Under the pieces are notes generated by a model. The model had not been told where the DNA came from and made no database searches. It saw nothing but the letters and a program-made list of their open reading frames with translations. This document shows positions 34,624 to 42,875 of a stretch of DNA of 64,000 bases, one piece after another; the first letter of the stretch is position 1, and every line of letters starts with the position of its first letter. The translations under genes and the position numbers were made by a program. This DNA is from Desulfobacteraceae bacterium (lineage in GTDB: Bacteria; Desulfobacterota; Desulfobacteria; Desulfobacterales; UBA5852): assembly GCA_014237395.1 (NCBI GenBank), contig JABZFP010000041.1, forward strand, positions 186,001 to 250,000, written 5' to 3'.

Positions 34624-35508
34624 CTAATCTCTCAGCCGTGGATCCAATGCATCCCGCAGTCCGTCGCCCAGCAGGTTGAATCCCAGCACCGCCAATAGAA
34701 TCGCAATACCTGGAAACGTCATGACCCATGAGGCCCGCAGAATCAAAGCCCGGCTGCGGGCGATCATGCCGCCCCACTCGGGGGTGGGCGGCTGGGCGCC
34801 GAGGCCTAAAAAACTCAGGGCGGCGGCATCCAGGATGGCGGATGCCATGCTCAGGGTGGTCTGGACGATGAGCGGCCCCAGGCAGTTGGGCAGGATTCCG
34901 ATAAAAAGAATCCGCCAGTCACGGGCTCCGACCGCACGGGCTGCCATGACGTAGTCTTTTTCGCATTCTTCCAGCACACTGCCCCGGACAATGCGGGCAA
35001 AGCGCGGCACATAGGTAATGCCGATGGCCATCATGGCGTTTTCAAGGCTGGGACCGAGATAGGCCACCACCACGATGGCCAATAACAGATAGGGAAAGGC
35101 CAGAATCATGTCCATGATGCGCATGATCAGGCTGTCCCAGAAGCCCTTGTAGTAGCCCGAAATACAGCCCAGTAGAGTCCCCAGGGTAAACGCGATCCCG
35201 ACGCTGACAATGGCCACGGTCAGGGATACCCGGGCACCGAAAATGATCCGGGATAGGGTGTCTCGTCCCAGTTCGTCCGTCCCCAGGATGTTTTTCCAGG
35301 TACCGGTTTCATGCCAGACCGGCGGCTTGATTTGGTCGTACAGGGAGGTTTCCAAGGGGTCGTGAGGGCTGAGAATAGGTGCAAAGATGGCCACCAGGAA
35401 AAACCCCGAAATGATGATCAGGCCGATGATAGCGGTTTTGTTGCGCCAGAGCTGGCTGATCTGCTCGAAAAACGGGTGACGATCGTATGGATTTTTTGGG
35501 TTACCCAT
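34624..35508 (-). CDS. dppC: Peptide ABC transporter permease, DppC type
   Basis: The 294-residue permease has an N-terminal helix, the LGTDELGRDTLSRIIFGAR motif that marks DppC/OppC proteins, and an EAA-type loop (AARAVGARDWRILFIGILPN). About six membrane helices are visible. The ATG at 35508 begins with the usual short cytosolic head. It is encoded between dppB and dppD. Confidence 0.9.
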   Translation of the reverse strand: MGNPKNPYDRHPFFEQISQLWRNKTAIIGLIIISGFFLVAIFAPILSPHDPLETSLYDQIKPPVWHETGTWKNILGTDELGRDTLSRIIFGARVSLTVAIVSVGIAFTLGTLLGCISGYYKGFWDSLIMRIMDMILAFPYLLLAIVVVAYLGPSLENAMMAIGITYVPRFARIVRGSVLEECEKDYVMAARAVGARDWRILFIGILPNCLGPLIVQTTLSMASAILDAAALSFLGLGAQPPTPEWGGMIARSRALILRASWVMTFPGIAILLAVLGFNLLGDGLRDALDPRLRD

Positions 35509-35571
35509 AAAAACTCTTAAATGGTTCGTTGATTTCCAGTATGCGGTCAAACCGCATCGCCTTCATGACAT

Positions 35572-36576
35572 CTACTGGATGCTGATCCGCGGGTTGATCA
35601 CGGCATAGAGCACGTCGACACATAAATTAATGACCACGAACAGGCTGGCAATGAACAGGGTGCCGCCCTGGATCACCATGTAGTCACGCTGCATGACGGC
35701 GTCGTACATCCACTTGCCGACCCCGGGCCAGGCAAAAATGGTTTCGGTCAGGATCGCCCCGCCCAGCAGCACCCCGAACTGCAGACCGATGGTGGTAACC
35801 ACTGGAATCATGGCGTTGCGCAGGGCATGCTTGAAAATCACCTGAAACTGGGAAAGTCCCTTGGCCTTGGCGGTTTTGATATAATCCTGGCGCAAAACAT
35901 CCAGCATAGCCGAACGGGTCATGCGAGCCACAATGGCCGTTGGAATGGTGCTCAGGGTAACGGCCGGCATGATGATGTGCCAGACAACGTCTTTAAACGC
36001 CGGCCAATTGCGCGTGATGACGGCGTCCACAATATAAAAATTGGTAATAACCTCGAGATCCACGCCGATACTGAGGCGACCCGACAGGGGCAGCCAGCCC
36101 AGGTTGAGGGAGAAGATCAGCATGAAGACCAGCCCCAGCCAGAAGATGGGCATACTGACCCCGGCCAGGGCCCCGATCATGCTGGCATAGTCAAAAATTG
36201 AATACTGTTTCGTCGCGGATATGACGCCCAGAAGCATACCGGCAAAACAACTGATGCAAAGCGCCACTAAAGACAATTCAATGGTGGCCGGGAAGCGTTG
36301 CTTGATTTCGACCCAGACCTTCTGGCGGGTCCAGATGGTTTCCCCCAGATCCCCCTTGAGCAGGCGCGAAAGGAACAGGCCGTATTGCACATGCAGCGGT
36401 TCGTTTAGTCCTAAATGTTCCCTCAGTTGTTCCAGGGATTCTTCGGTGGCCCGTTCGCCCATGAGGAGTTCGGCAGGATCGCCGGGGGTGGCGTGCAGCA
36501 TCAGAAACACAATGATGGTGACCCCCAGCAGGGTGGGGATCATAATCATGATGCGTCGAAGGATATATGCCAGCAT
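35572..36576 (-). CDS. dppB: Peptide ABC transporter permease, DppB type
   Basis: The 334-residue inner-membrane permease starts MLAYILRRIMIMIPTLLGV, the standard DppB/OppB N-terminus, and has the EAA-type loop (TAKAKGLSQFQVIFKHALRN). It forms the translocation channel with DppC. It is encoded 86 bases after dppA. Confidence 0.9.
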   Translation of the reverse strand: MLAYILRRIMIMIPTLLGVTIIVFLMLHATPGDPAELLMGERATEESLEQLREHLGLNEPLHVQYGLFLSRLLKGDLGETIWTRQKVWVEIKQRFPATIELSLVALCISCFAGMLLGVISATKQYSIFDYASMIGALAGVSMPIFWLGLVFMLIFSLNLGWLPLSGRLSIGVDLEVITNFYIVDAVITRNWPAFKDVVWHIIMPAVTLSTIPTAIVARMTRSAMLDVLRQDYIKTAKAKGLSQFQVIFKHALRNAMIPVVTTIGLQFGVLLGGAILTETIFAWPGVGKWMYDAVMQRDYMVIQGGTLFIASLFVVINLCVDVLYAVINPRISIQ

Positions 36577-36662
36577 AAGAAAACCGAACCCGATGCATGG
36601 TTGGAACGGGAGCGCGGTCGGGTGGCCGCCGCTCCCGTTCGTCTATGGCGTTTGAGATAAAC

Positions 36663-38273
36663 TTACTTCAGCCACACATTTTTCAACCGGACCGATCCGG
36701 TGGGATGCAGCTTGAAGTTGTTGACGTTTTTCAGAGCCGGCCAAATCACCGTTGAATGGGCTACCGCGATGGCAGGACATTCGTCAAAGAAGATCTGCAG
36801 GGCCTTCTGGTAGATTTCGTCCCGCTTGGCCTGCTCGATGGTCTCACGGCCCTGGACCATCAGGTCGTGGTAGTCATCATTGATCCACTGGGTGCGGATG
36901 GCCGTGGAGGCCTTACCGTCGAAGAGGACGGCCAGGAAGTTGTCCGGGTCGCCGTTGTCGCCGGTCCATCCCAGCTGGAACAGATCCATGTCTTCGGGCT
37001 GTTCACGCTGGCGTTTGAGGTAGGTGCCCCATTCATAGGTCACCACCTTGGCTTTGATGCCCACTTTGGCCAGGTCGGCGGCCATGGCTTCGCCGATTTT
37101 GACCCCGTCGGGGTTGTAGGGGCGCGGCACCGGCATGGACCACAGATTGATTTCGCCCAGGCCTTCGCCATTGGGGAAACCGGCCTTCTTCAGATATTCT
37201 TTGGCCTTGTCGACATCGTACACATAGCCGGGAATACTCTCGTTGTAGCCCCACATGGTGGGCGGGATGGGGTTTTTGGCAACCTGCCCCATGCCCTGGT
37301 AGAGATTGTCCACAATGGCCTGGCGGTTGATGGCATGGCCGATGGCTTTGCGCAGATCGACGTTGCTTTTCCAGGGTTCCTTGGTGTGGTTGAAGGAGAG
37401 GTAACCAACGTTCATACCCGGCTGGGTGGGCAGTGTCAGGTTTTTGTCTTTTTTGGCCAGTGCGATATCCTGTGGATTGGGGAACTGGCAGATGTGAATA
37501 TTGCCGGTTTTAAGTTCCAGAAAGCGGACCGAGTTTTCCGGGATGGAACGGAATATCACTTTGTCGACGTAGGGCCCGGCGGCTTTATCCCAATAGCCAT
37601 CGAACTTTTCGAGGATAATGCGGTCGTCTTTAACCCAGCTGACAAACTTGAATGGACCGGTGCCGACAGGATTGCGGATGAATTCGACAGGGTTCTTGAT
37701 AAATGCCGTTGGGCTGATGATGTCGGCAAAGTCCATGCCCATGTTGGCCAGGAAGGGGGCATTGACCATTTTCAGTTTGAAGACCACGGTATATTCATCG
37801 ACGGCCTCGATGCTGCCCACGATGTCATCCATTTCCATGGAAACCCAATACTCCGGGGGACGCTCCTGGGCCGGAATTTCCCAGCCTTTGCCGAAGTATT
37901 TGATCTGGCGGTCTTTCATCATGCGGCCGATGGAGAAGACGACGGTGTCGGCATTGAAATCGGTGCCGTCATGAAACTTGACGCCTTTACGCAGATGAAA
38001 GGTGTAGGTTTTGCCGTCCGGGGCAATGTCCCATGACTCGGCCAGTCCGGGCTCTAGTGCCGTTGTTTCGTCGGCGTAGAATACCAGTGCTTCAAAAATG
38101 TTGTCGCAAACCTGAAAAGAGTTGCCGTCGGTTTCGTAGGCCGGATCCAATCCGACACTGTCGCCACCACGACCGAAAACCAAGGTGCCGCCCTTTTTAG
38201 GGGTTTCCGCCAATGCCGTTCCGGCGCAAACCAGGGCCAGAAGGCAGAGCACGATCCAGAACGTCCTTTTCAT
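36663..38273 (-). CDS. dppA: Peptide ABC transporter substrate-binding protein
   Basis: The 536-residue periplasmic protein (SBP family 5) starts at 38273 with GGAGG upstream and a Sec signal peptide ending ALA. GTLVFGRGGDSVGLDPAYETD, FHLRKGVKFHDGT and GTGPFKFVSW are family landmarks. It would bind di- or oligopeptides for the DppBCDF transporter encoded after it. The exact ligand cannot be read from sequence; members of this family also bind nickel complexes or heme. Confidence 0.9.
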   Translation of the reverse strand: MKRTFWIVLCLLALVCAGTALAETPKKGGTLVFGRGGDSVGLDPAYETDGNSFQVCDNIFEALVFYADETTALEPGLAESWDIAPDGKTYTFHLRKGVKFHDGTDFNADTVVFSIGRMMKDRQIKYFGKGWEIPAQERPPEYWVSMEMDDIVGSIEAVDEYTVVFKLKMVNAPFLANMGMDFADIISPTAFIKNPVEFIRNPVGTGPFKFVSWVKDDRIILEKFDGYWDKAAGPYVDKVIFRSIPENSVRFLELKTGNIHICQFPNPQDIALAKKDKNLTLPTQPGMNVGYLSFNHTKEPWKSNVDLRKAIGHAINRQAIVDNLYQGMGQVAKNPIPPTMWGYNESIPGYVYDVDKAKEYLKKAGFPNGEGLGEINLWSMPVPRPYNPDGVKIGEAMAADLAKVGIKAKVVTYEWGTYLKRQREQPEDMDLFQLGWTGDNGDPDNFLAVLFDGKASTAIRTQWINDDYHDLMVQGRETIEQAKRDEIYQKALQIFFDECPAIAVAHSTVIWPALKNVNNFKLHPTGSVRLKNVWLK

Positions 38274-38635
38274 TTGTTCCTCCTTTCGCTGCATAGACAA
38301 GTGGGTAACACGAACCGCTACGAACAAACGCTATCGCAAAAGCGTTTGAGGCTAACGTATCCTTAATATTTTGTCAAAATATTTAAACATGTTTGATGCC
38401 TCCAAAGGGGTCCCTGTGGCCTAAGTTTTGGAGATTTCAGGGGCACCAAACGTCCTCACACAGCATGACATCTTGGGCAAGCGACAGCATCACGATCGCG
38501 TGAGGTGGACCTTGAAAAGGGTTGACTTGAAAGCAAAGAAACGTTTATGAGATTCATGCTCTGAAGCCGATTTATTGTTTGTGCGATTGTGGTCGCAGGA
38601 TCTGACACCGGAGGCTCCCCAGGAGACGGAACGTT
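38274..38635. other. 362-base intergenic region between divergent dpp and mrp operons
   Basis: No convincing gene is present. The dppA side holds the palindromic promoter candidate at 38349-38383. The mrp side is less clear: on the plus strand TTGACT (38522-38527) is followed after 17 bases by TTATGA (38545-38550), a weak promoter candidate. I recognised no riboswitch here. Confidence 0.6.
38349..38383 (-). promoter_or_regulatory. Candidate promoter and operator of dppA
   Basis: On the minus strand TTGACA (plus 38372-38377) is followed after 17 bases by TAGCCT (plus 38349-38354). The -35 lies inside a near-perfect palindrome (AATATTTTG T CAAAATATT, 38365-38383), so a repressor could block it. 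A second inverted repeat, CAAACGCT / AGCGTTTG (38325-38348), falls just downstream in the predicted leader. Confidence 0.45.
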
Positions 38636-39202
38636 TTGACTGTGAATGATGCACCCGCAAATCAATCAAGGAACCGTATTCCCAAAGCCCAACCCCCTTC
38701 CACCAAGCCCAAGCGTTCTCCGGTTCCTTATATACTGACGTTTGTGGTCTGCATGCTGACATGGCTCGTGCTATCCGGCAAATTTGATCTTTTTCACTTG
38801 TCCTTAGGGGTTGTGTCCTGCGCCATTGTGTCCTTCGCCTCCGGCGACATGCTTTTTGCCACCAAAAATCCGAAGCGCCTGCCGGGCCAATGGCTGCGTT
38901 TCGCCACCTATGTGCCATGGCTTCTCTATCAGATATTTCGCGCCAACATGCATGTGATGCGGCTGGTTTTTCATCCACGGATGATGGACCTGATCAACCC
39001 TCAAATGATCAAGTTCAACAGCCGCCTGACGAGTGAGATGGCACGTTTCGTCTATGCCAATTCCATCACACTGACCCCTGGAACGATTACGGTCTATGTG
39101 TCCCTTTATGGCGGGTACACCGTCCATGCCATCGACGATGCTTCGGCCGAAGGGTTGCCGGGCGAGATGGAAGCACGGGTGGCGGCCATTTTCAGAGAGT
39201 AA
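38636..39202 (+). CDS. mnhE: Na+/H+ antiporter subunit MnhE/MrpE
   Basis: The 188-residue protein has a polar proline-rich head, two membrane helices (about 32-68) and the MrpE signature YANSITLTPGTITVYV. It is a structural subunit of the Mrp-type multi-subunit cation/proton antiporter. The start is a TTG with GGAG upstream; a GTG six bases later is possible. It opens the eleven-gene cluster, and mnhF follows after three bases. Confidence 0.88.
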   Translation: MTVNDAPANQSRNRIPKAQPPSTKPKRSPVPYILTFVVCMLTWLVLSGKFDLFHLSLGVVSCAIVSFASGDMLFATKNPKRLPGQWLRFATYVPWLLYQIFRANMHVMRLVFHPRMMDLINPQMIKFNSRLTSEMARFVYANSITLTPGTITVYVSLYGGYTVHAIDDASAEGLPGEMEARVAAIFRE

Positions 39203-39205
39203 ACG

Positions 39206-39493
39206 ATGCACGATGTTTTTTTATATGCCAGTGTTTTTTTGTGCGGTGTCATGGCCCTCTCGCTGTATCGGGCGGTTTTTGGCCCCACCGTGCTGGACCG
39301 CCTGATTGGTGTCAATGCCATCGGCAGCAAAACCACCGCACTTCTGATCCTGATCGGCCTGATCTATGATCGCGTCGACATGTTTGTCGATATCGCCCTG
39401 GCCTATGCCACCCTGAACTTCATCGCGGTTCTGGCGGCTTCCCGTTATTTTCAAAAACGGAAAGGGCTTTACGACGAGATGGGCGATAAATAG
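39206..39493 (+). CDS. mnhF: Na+/H+ antiporter subunit MnhF/MrpF
   Basis: The 95-residue protein has three membrane helices and the family core FGPTVLDRLIGVNAIG followed by DIALAYATLNFIAV. It belongs to the E-F-G subcomplex of Mrp antiporters. The length is typical. Confidence 0.9.
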   Translation: MHDVFLYASVFLCGVMALSLYRAVFGPTVLDRLIGVNAIGSKTTALLILIGLIYDRVDMFVDIALAYATLNFIAVLAASRYFQKRKGLYDEMGDK

Positions 39494-39560
39494 CGTTTTT
39501 TCGGCGACAGCCGTAGACCGGGGGCCGATCGGCTGGTGACCCGGCTTCGAGGAGATCGGT

Positions 39561-39899
39561 ATGGGCGTTTATAATCTGCTCGTCATCTTTCTGCTGGTCA
39601 GCGGGCTTTTTTTCTTTTTTGCCGGTGCAGTGGGGATTCTGCGTTTTCCGGATTTCTACTCCCGTCTGCATCCGGCCGGCAAACTGGACACCATGGGCCT
39701 GTTTACCTCGATGATGGCCATGGCGCTGTGGGTGGTTCATGAATGGACCCTGGGGGCGATCTTGACGGCGCTCAAAATCCTGTTGATCGTCGCCTTTGTG
39801 TTTATCACCAGCCCGACGGCAACGCACGCCATTGTCGATGCGGGCGTGCGGGCCGGGCTCCTGCCGTGGGCCAAAGACAGCCGCGAGGACCCAACATGA
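39561..39899 (+). CDS. mnhG: Na+/H+ antiporter subunit MnhG/MrpG
   Basis: The 112-residue protein has three membrane helices and the MrpG motif GILRFPDFYSRLHPAGK. The final helix ends TSPTATHAIV, also typical. It overlaps the next gene by four bases (ATGA). The 67-base gap before it carries nothing recognisable. Confidence 0.9.
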   Translation: MGVYNLLVIFLLVSGLFFFFAGAVGILRFPDFYSRLHPAGKLDTMGLFTSMMAMALWVVHEWTLGAILTALKILLIVAFVFITSPTATHAIVDAGVRAGLLPWAKDSREDPT

Positions 39900-40141
39900 T
39901 CTGGCCGGTGGACCTCATTATCATGGTGCTTGTCATGATCTGCGGCATCGGCGCTATCATGGTGCGCGATCTCTTGGGAGCGGCGATTCTGTTCGGGGCC
40001 TACAGTTTCATGATGTGTCTGCTGTGGGCCATCATGGGAGCGGTGGACGTGGCCTTCACGGAAGCGTCCGTGGGGGCGGGGGTCAGTGCGGTGTTTTTCG
40101 TGGCCGCGGTGTTCCGGACCTCCCGGAGGACCAAAGATTGA
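39896..40141 (+). CDS. MbhD-like subunit (corresponds to part of the MrpA C-terminus)
   Basis: This 81-residue protein has about three helices (residues 4-24, 28-46, 52-72) and the DUF4040/MbhD pattern DLLGAAILFGAYSF followed by DVAFTEASVGAG. In classical Mrp systems this sequence is fused into the large MrpA subunit; here it stands alone, as in archaeal Mbh and Mbs complexes. The start overlaps mnhG (ATGA) and its stop overlaps the next start (TTGA), so it is strongly coupled. Confidence 0.82.
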   Translation: MIWPVDLIIMVLVMICGIGAIMVRDLLGAAILFGAYSFMMCLLWAIMGAVDVAFTEASVGAGVSAVFFVAAVFRTSRRTKD

Positions 40142-40968
40142 AAACGTTTGCCCTGATAACGGTTTTGCTGCTCGGCGGGTTGTTGTTTTACGGAACACCG
40201 GATTTTCCGGACTGGGGCGACCCTGCCTCCCCCGCCAGCCTGCATGTGTCGCCCTATTACATTGAGCATGCCGTCGAAGATACGGCGGTGCCCAATATTG
40301 TCACGGCCGTTCTGGCCGATTACCGGGGTTACGACACCATGTTTGAAACCGCGGTGATCTTTTCGGCGGGTATCGCCTGTCTTTTTCTGCTGCGGGTGTA
40401 TCGCCGCAAGTCGGCCCGCACGCGGCTTTACCGTCACAATCTCACCGGCGTCACCCTGCGCATCGCCAAGGGCGGCAAATTGCCGGAGGGGTCGGCCGAG
40501 TTCGAGCGCATCGATTCCGTATGGGTGCCTTATGACATGATCATCAAGGTGACCAGTCGGTTGATCGTGCCGTTTGTCCAGCTGTTCGCCCTGTATGTGA
40601 TTGCCCATGGCCACCACAGCCCTGGCGGCGGGTTTCAGGGCGGCGTTATTTTCGGCGCGGCGATCATTCTCTATGCCCTTTCCAATGATTTGCGCCGTGC
40701 CTTTCGACGGCTATCTGAGAAAGCCGCCCTGCTGGCCAGTGCGGCGGGCGTCCTGATATATGTTGGCACGGGTTTGCTGTGCCTGCTTCTCGGCGGCAAT
40801 TTTCTCGATTACAGCATGTTGGCCGAAATGCTCCACACGGATGCCATCATGGCGCGATCGCACGGTATTCTGATCGTGGAAATCGGCGTGGGACTGGCCG
40901 TCATGGCGGTCATGGTATCGCTTTACTACAATTTGTCGTCCGCCGGTCGGCATGACGAAGGACTGTAA
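40138..40968 (+). CDS. mnhB: MbhE-MrpB fusion subunit
   Basis: The 276-residue product begins at a TTG overlapping the previous stop, with GGAGG 7 bases upstream. The N-terminal 95 residues (NIVTAVLADYRGYDTMFETAVIF) match the MbhE/MrpA C-terminal segment. The rest is MrpB (TSRLIVPFVQLFALYVIAHGHHSPGGGFQGG), with about four helices. So the portions of MrpA that contact MrpB are carried on the MrpB chain here. The domain order is that of MbhE followed by MbhF, fused. Confidence 0.85.
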   Translation: MKTFALITVLLLGGLLFYGTPDFPDWGDPASPASLHVSPYYIEHAVEDTAVPNIVTAVLADYRGYDTMFETAVIFSAGIACLFLLRVYRRKSARTRLYRHNLTGVTLRIAKGGKLPEGSAEFERIDSVWVPYDMIIKVTSRLIVPFVQLFALYVIAHGHHSPGGGFQGGVIFGAAIILYALSNDLRRAFRRLSEKAALLASAAGVLIYVGTGLLCLLLGGNFLDYSMLAEMLHTDAIMARSHGILIVEIGVGLAVMAVMVSLYYNLSSAGRHDEGL

Positions 40969-40971
40969 GCC

Positions 40972-41370
40972 ATGGAAAGCCTGCTGAGCAATTTTTTAGC
41001 CAAGTACAATTACTGGGTGTATATCGGCCTGGTCATGATCGGTATGTATGCCATGATCGCCAAGCGCAACCTGGTGAAAAAAATTATCGGCATGAATATC
41101 GTGCAGACCGCGGTGATTCTTTTTTATGTCTCCATCGGCGCCAAAAAGGGCAAAACCATTCCGATTATCGCCCATGGACACGAGGAGACCGGGCATCATG
41201 CGGCGCAAGCCATTGATTATATCAGCCCGCTGCCCCACGTGCTCATGCTGACGGCGATCGTTGTCTCGGTGGCGACATTGGGCGTTGCGCTGGCCTTGGC
41301 CATAAAGATCTATCGTCAATACGGCACGCTGGAGGAAGACGAAATCGCTTTGCGGATAAACGAACCATGA
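40972..41370 (+). CDS. mnhC: Na+/H+ antiporter subunit MnhC/MrpC (NuoK-like)
   Basis: The 132-residue protein has three helices and the NuoK-like core KKIIGMNIVQTAVILFYVS. The extra loop between helices 2 and 3 is histidine-rich (HGHEETGHHAA). The equivalent subunit is MbhG in archaeal hydrogenases. It overlaps the next gene by four bases. Confidence 0.9.
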   Translation: MESLLSNFLAKYNYWVYIGLVMIGMYAMIAKRNLVKKIIGMNIVQTAVILFYVSIGAKKGKTIPIIAHGHEETGHHAAQAIDYISPLPHVLMLTAIVVSVATLGVALALAIKIYRQYGTLEEDEIALRINEP

Positions 41371-42872
41371 GTGCGCACTTTCCCGGGCTGGTCATTATCA
41401 TTCCGCTGGTGGCGGCCTTTCTGATTCTGATCGGGGCCCTGCTGGACAAACGTCTGGCCTTCCCCTTGACGGCGCTGGCCCTGTTGGGGTCGCTGGTGAC
41501 CGCCATCGGCTTGCTGGCCCGGGTCATGCAGGTTGGCGTGGTGGAATATCACCTGGCGGGCTGGGCGCCCCCGGTGGGTATCGCCTACCGGGTGGATCAC
41601 CTGAACGGCCTCGTGCTCGTTGCAGTGGCCGCCGTGGCGTTTATCAACTTGCTGGGCACCCGGCCGCTGGTGGTGGAAGCTTTCGGTGACCGTCTCGGTC
41701 CTTTTTACACGCTTTACATTTTGCTGGTGGCCGGGCTGCTGGGTATCGTGGTAACCGGGGATGCCTTTAACCTTTACGTGCTTCTGGAAATCGCCGCTTT
41801 AACAGGTTACGCCCTGGTGGGCATGGGGGAAGGGCGCGCACCTCTCGCCAGCCTCAACTACATTTTTATGGGCACGGTGGGTGCCAGCTTTTATCTGCTG
41901 GGCGTCGGCTATCTATACCTTGTCACCGGTACGCTGAACATGGCCGACCTGGCGGTGCGTTTGCCTGCGCTGTATCCTTCCAAAGTGGTGTTTTCGGCGT
42001 TTGTGATCTGCCTGGCCGGGCTTTGCCTCAAAATGGGGTTTTTCCCGCTGCATGCCTGGCTGCCCAATGCGTATTCCTATGCCCCGGACCCGGTCAGCAG
42101 CCTGGTGGCGCCCCTCATGACCAAGGTCATGGTCTACGTCATGGTGCGGATCATGCTGTTTGTTTTCACGCCGGCGTTTGCCTTCGACCTGACGGCGATC
42201 AGCGAACCGATGGTATGGATGGCCATCGTCGCCATTGTGGCCGGTTCGTTTTTGGCCCTCTCGACGCGGCGCCTCAAGCGCATGCTCACCTATATCGTCG
42301 TTGCCGAAGTGGGTTATATGGTAGGCGGCTTCTGGTTGGGCAACCGCTTGGGGATATCCGGAGCGATTCTGCACATCATCAACGATGCCGTCATGACCTT
42401 GTGTGTATTTCTGGCAGCGGCGGCCCTTATCGCCCGGACTGGCAGCGACGCCATCGATGACATGCAGGGGTTGTTCAAAAAAATGCCGGTGACAATGGCG
42501 GTATTCGTCATCGCGGGATTATCCATTATCGGTGTCCCGCCGACCTGTGGCTTTTTCAGCAAGTGGTACCTGATTTCCGGCGCTATTGCTGCTGGTCAAT
42601 ACGGGTTCATGGCCGCTCTTCTGCTGAGCAGCCTCATTAATCTGGTGCTGTTTTTCCGTATTTTCGAAATCGCCTATTTCGAGCCGTTCGAGGACCATCA
42701 CGCCGAGCATCCGACGGGACACGGGCGGGTCCTTTCCGCAGTGCAGGAGGCCCCTCTGGAGTTGCTGGTGCCGCTGGTGGTGACCGCCGCGCTGCTCTTT
42801 GCGCTGGGGATCTATGCGGGCGACATCGTCAGTCTGATCATTGACAAGGCCATACCGCTGGGGATCGTCTGA
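41367..42872 (+). CDS. mnhD: Antiporter subunit MnhD/MrpD (NuoN/MbhH-like)
   Basis: The 501-residue protein is a proton-pumping antiporter-like subunit with about 14 helices. The conserved TM5 glutamate is Glu141 (LLEIAALTGYAL) and the TM7 lysine is Lys222 (CLKMGFFPLHAWLP). A further lysine in TM8 lies in APLMTKVMVYV. The late GVPPTCGFFSKWY motif is diagnostic of the family. It is the first of three such subunits in this cluster and should carry protons or Na+. Confidence 0.9.
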   Translation: MSAHFPGLVIIIPLVAAFLILIGALLDKRLAFPLTALALLGSLVTAIGLLARVMQVGVVEYHLAGWAPPVGIAYRVDHLNGLVLVAVAAVAFINLLGTRPLVVEAFGDRLGPFYTLYILLVAGLLGIVVTGDAFNLYVLLEIAALTGYALVGMGEGRAPLASLNYIFMGTVGASFYLLGVGYLYLVTGTLNMADLAVRLPALYPSKVVFSAFVICLAGLCLKMGFFPLHAWLPNAYSYAPDPVSSLVAPLMTKVMVYVMVRIMLFVFTPAFAFDLTAISEPMVWMAIVAIVAGSFLALSTRRLKRMLTYIVVAEVGYMVGGFWLGNRLGISGAILHIINDAVMTLCVFLAAAALIARTGSDAIDDMQGLFKKMPVTMAVFVIAGLSIIGVPPTCGFFSKWYLISGAIAAGQYGFMAALLLSSLINLVLFFRIFEIAYFEPFEDHHAEHPTGHGRVLSAVQEAPLELLVPLVVTAALLFALGIYAGDIVSLIIDKAIPLGIV

Positions 42873-42875
42873 CCT

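Noticed and set aside
36756..38036. Plus-strand open frame of 426 codons opposite dppA
   Set aside because: It lies wholly within dppA on the other strand and shows no recognisable domain or ribosome-binding site.
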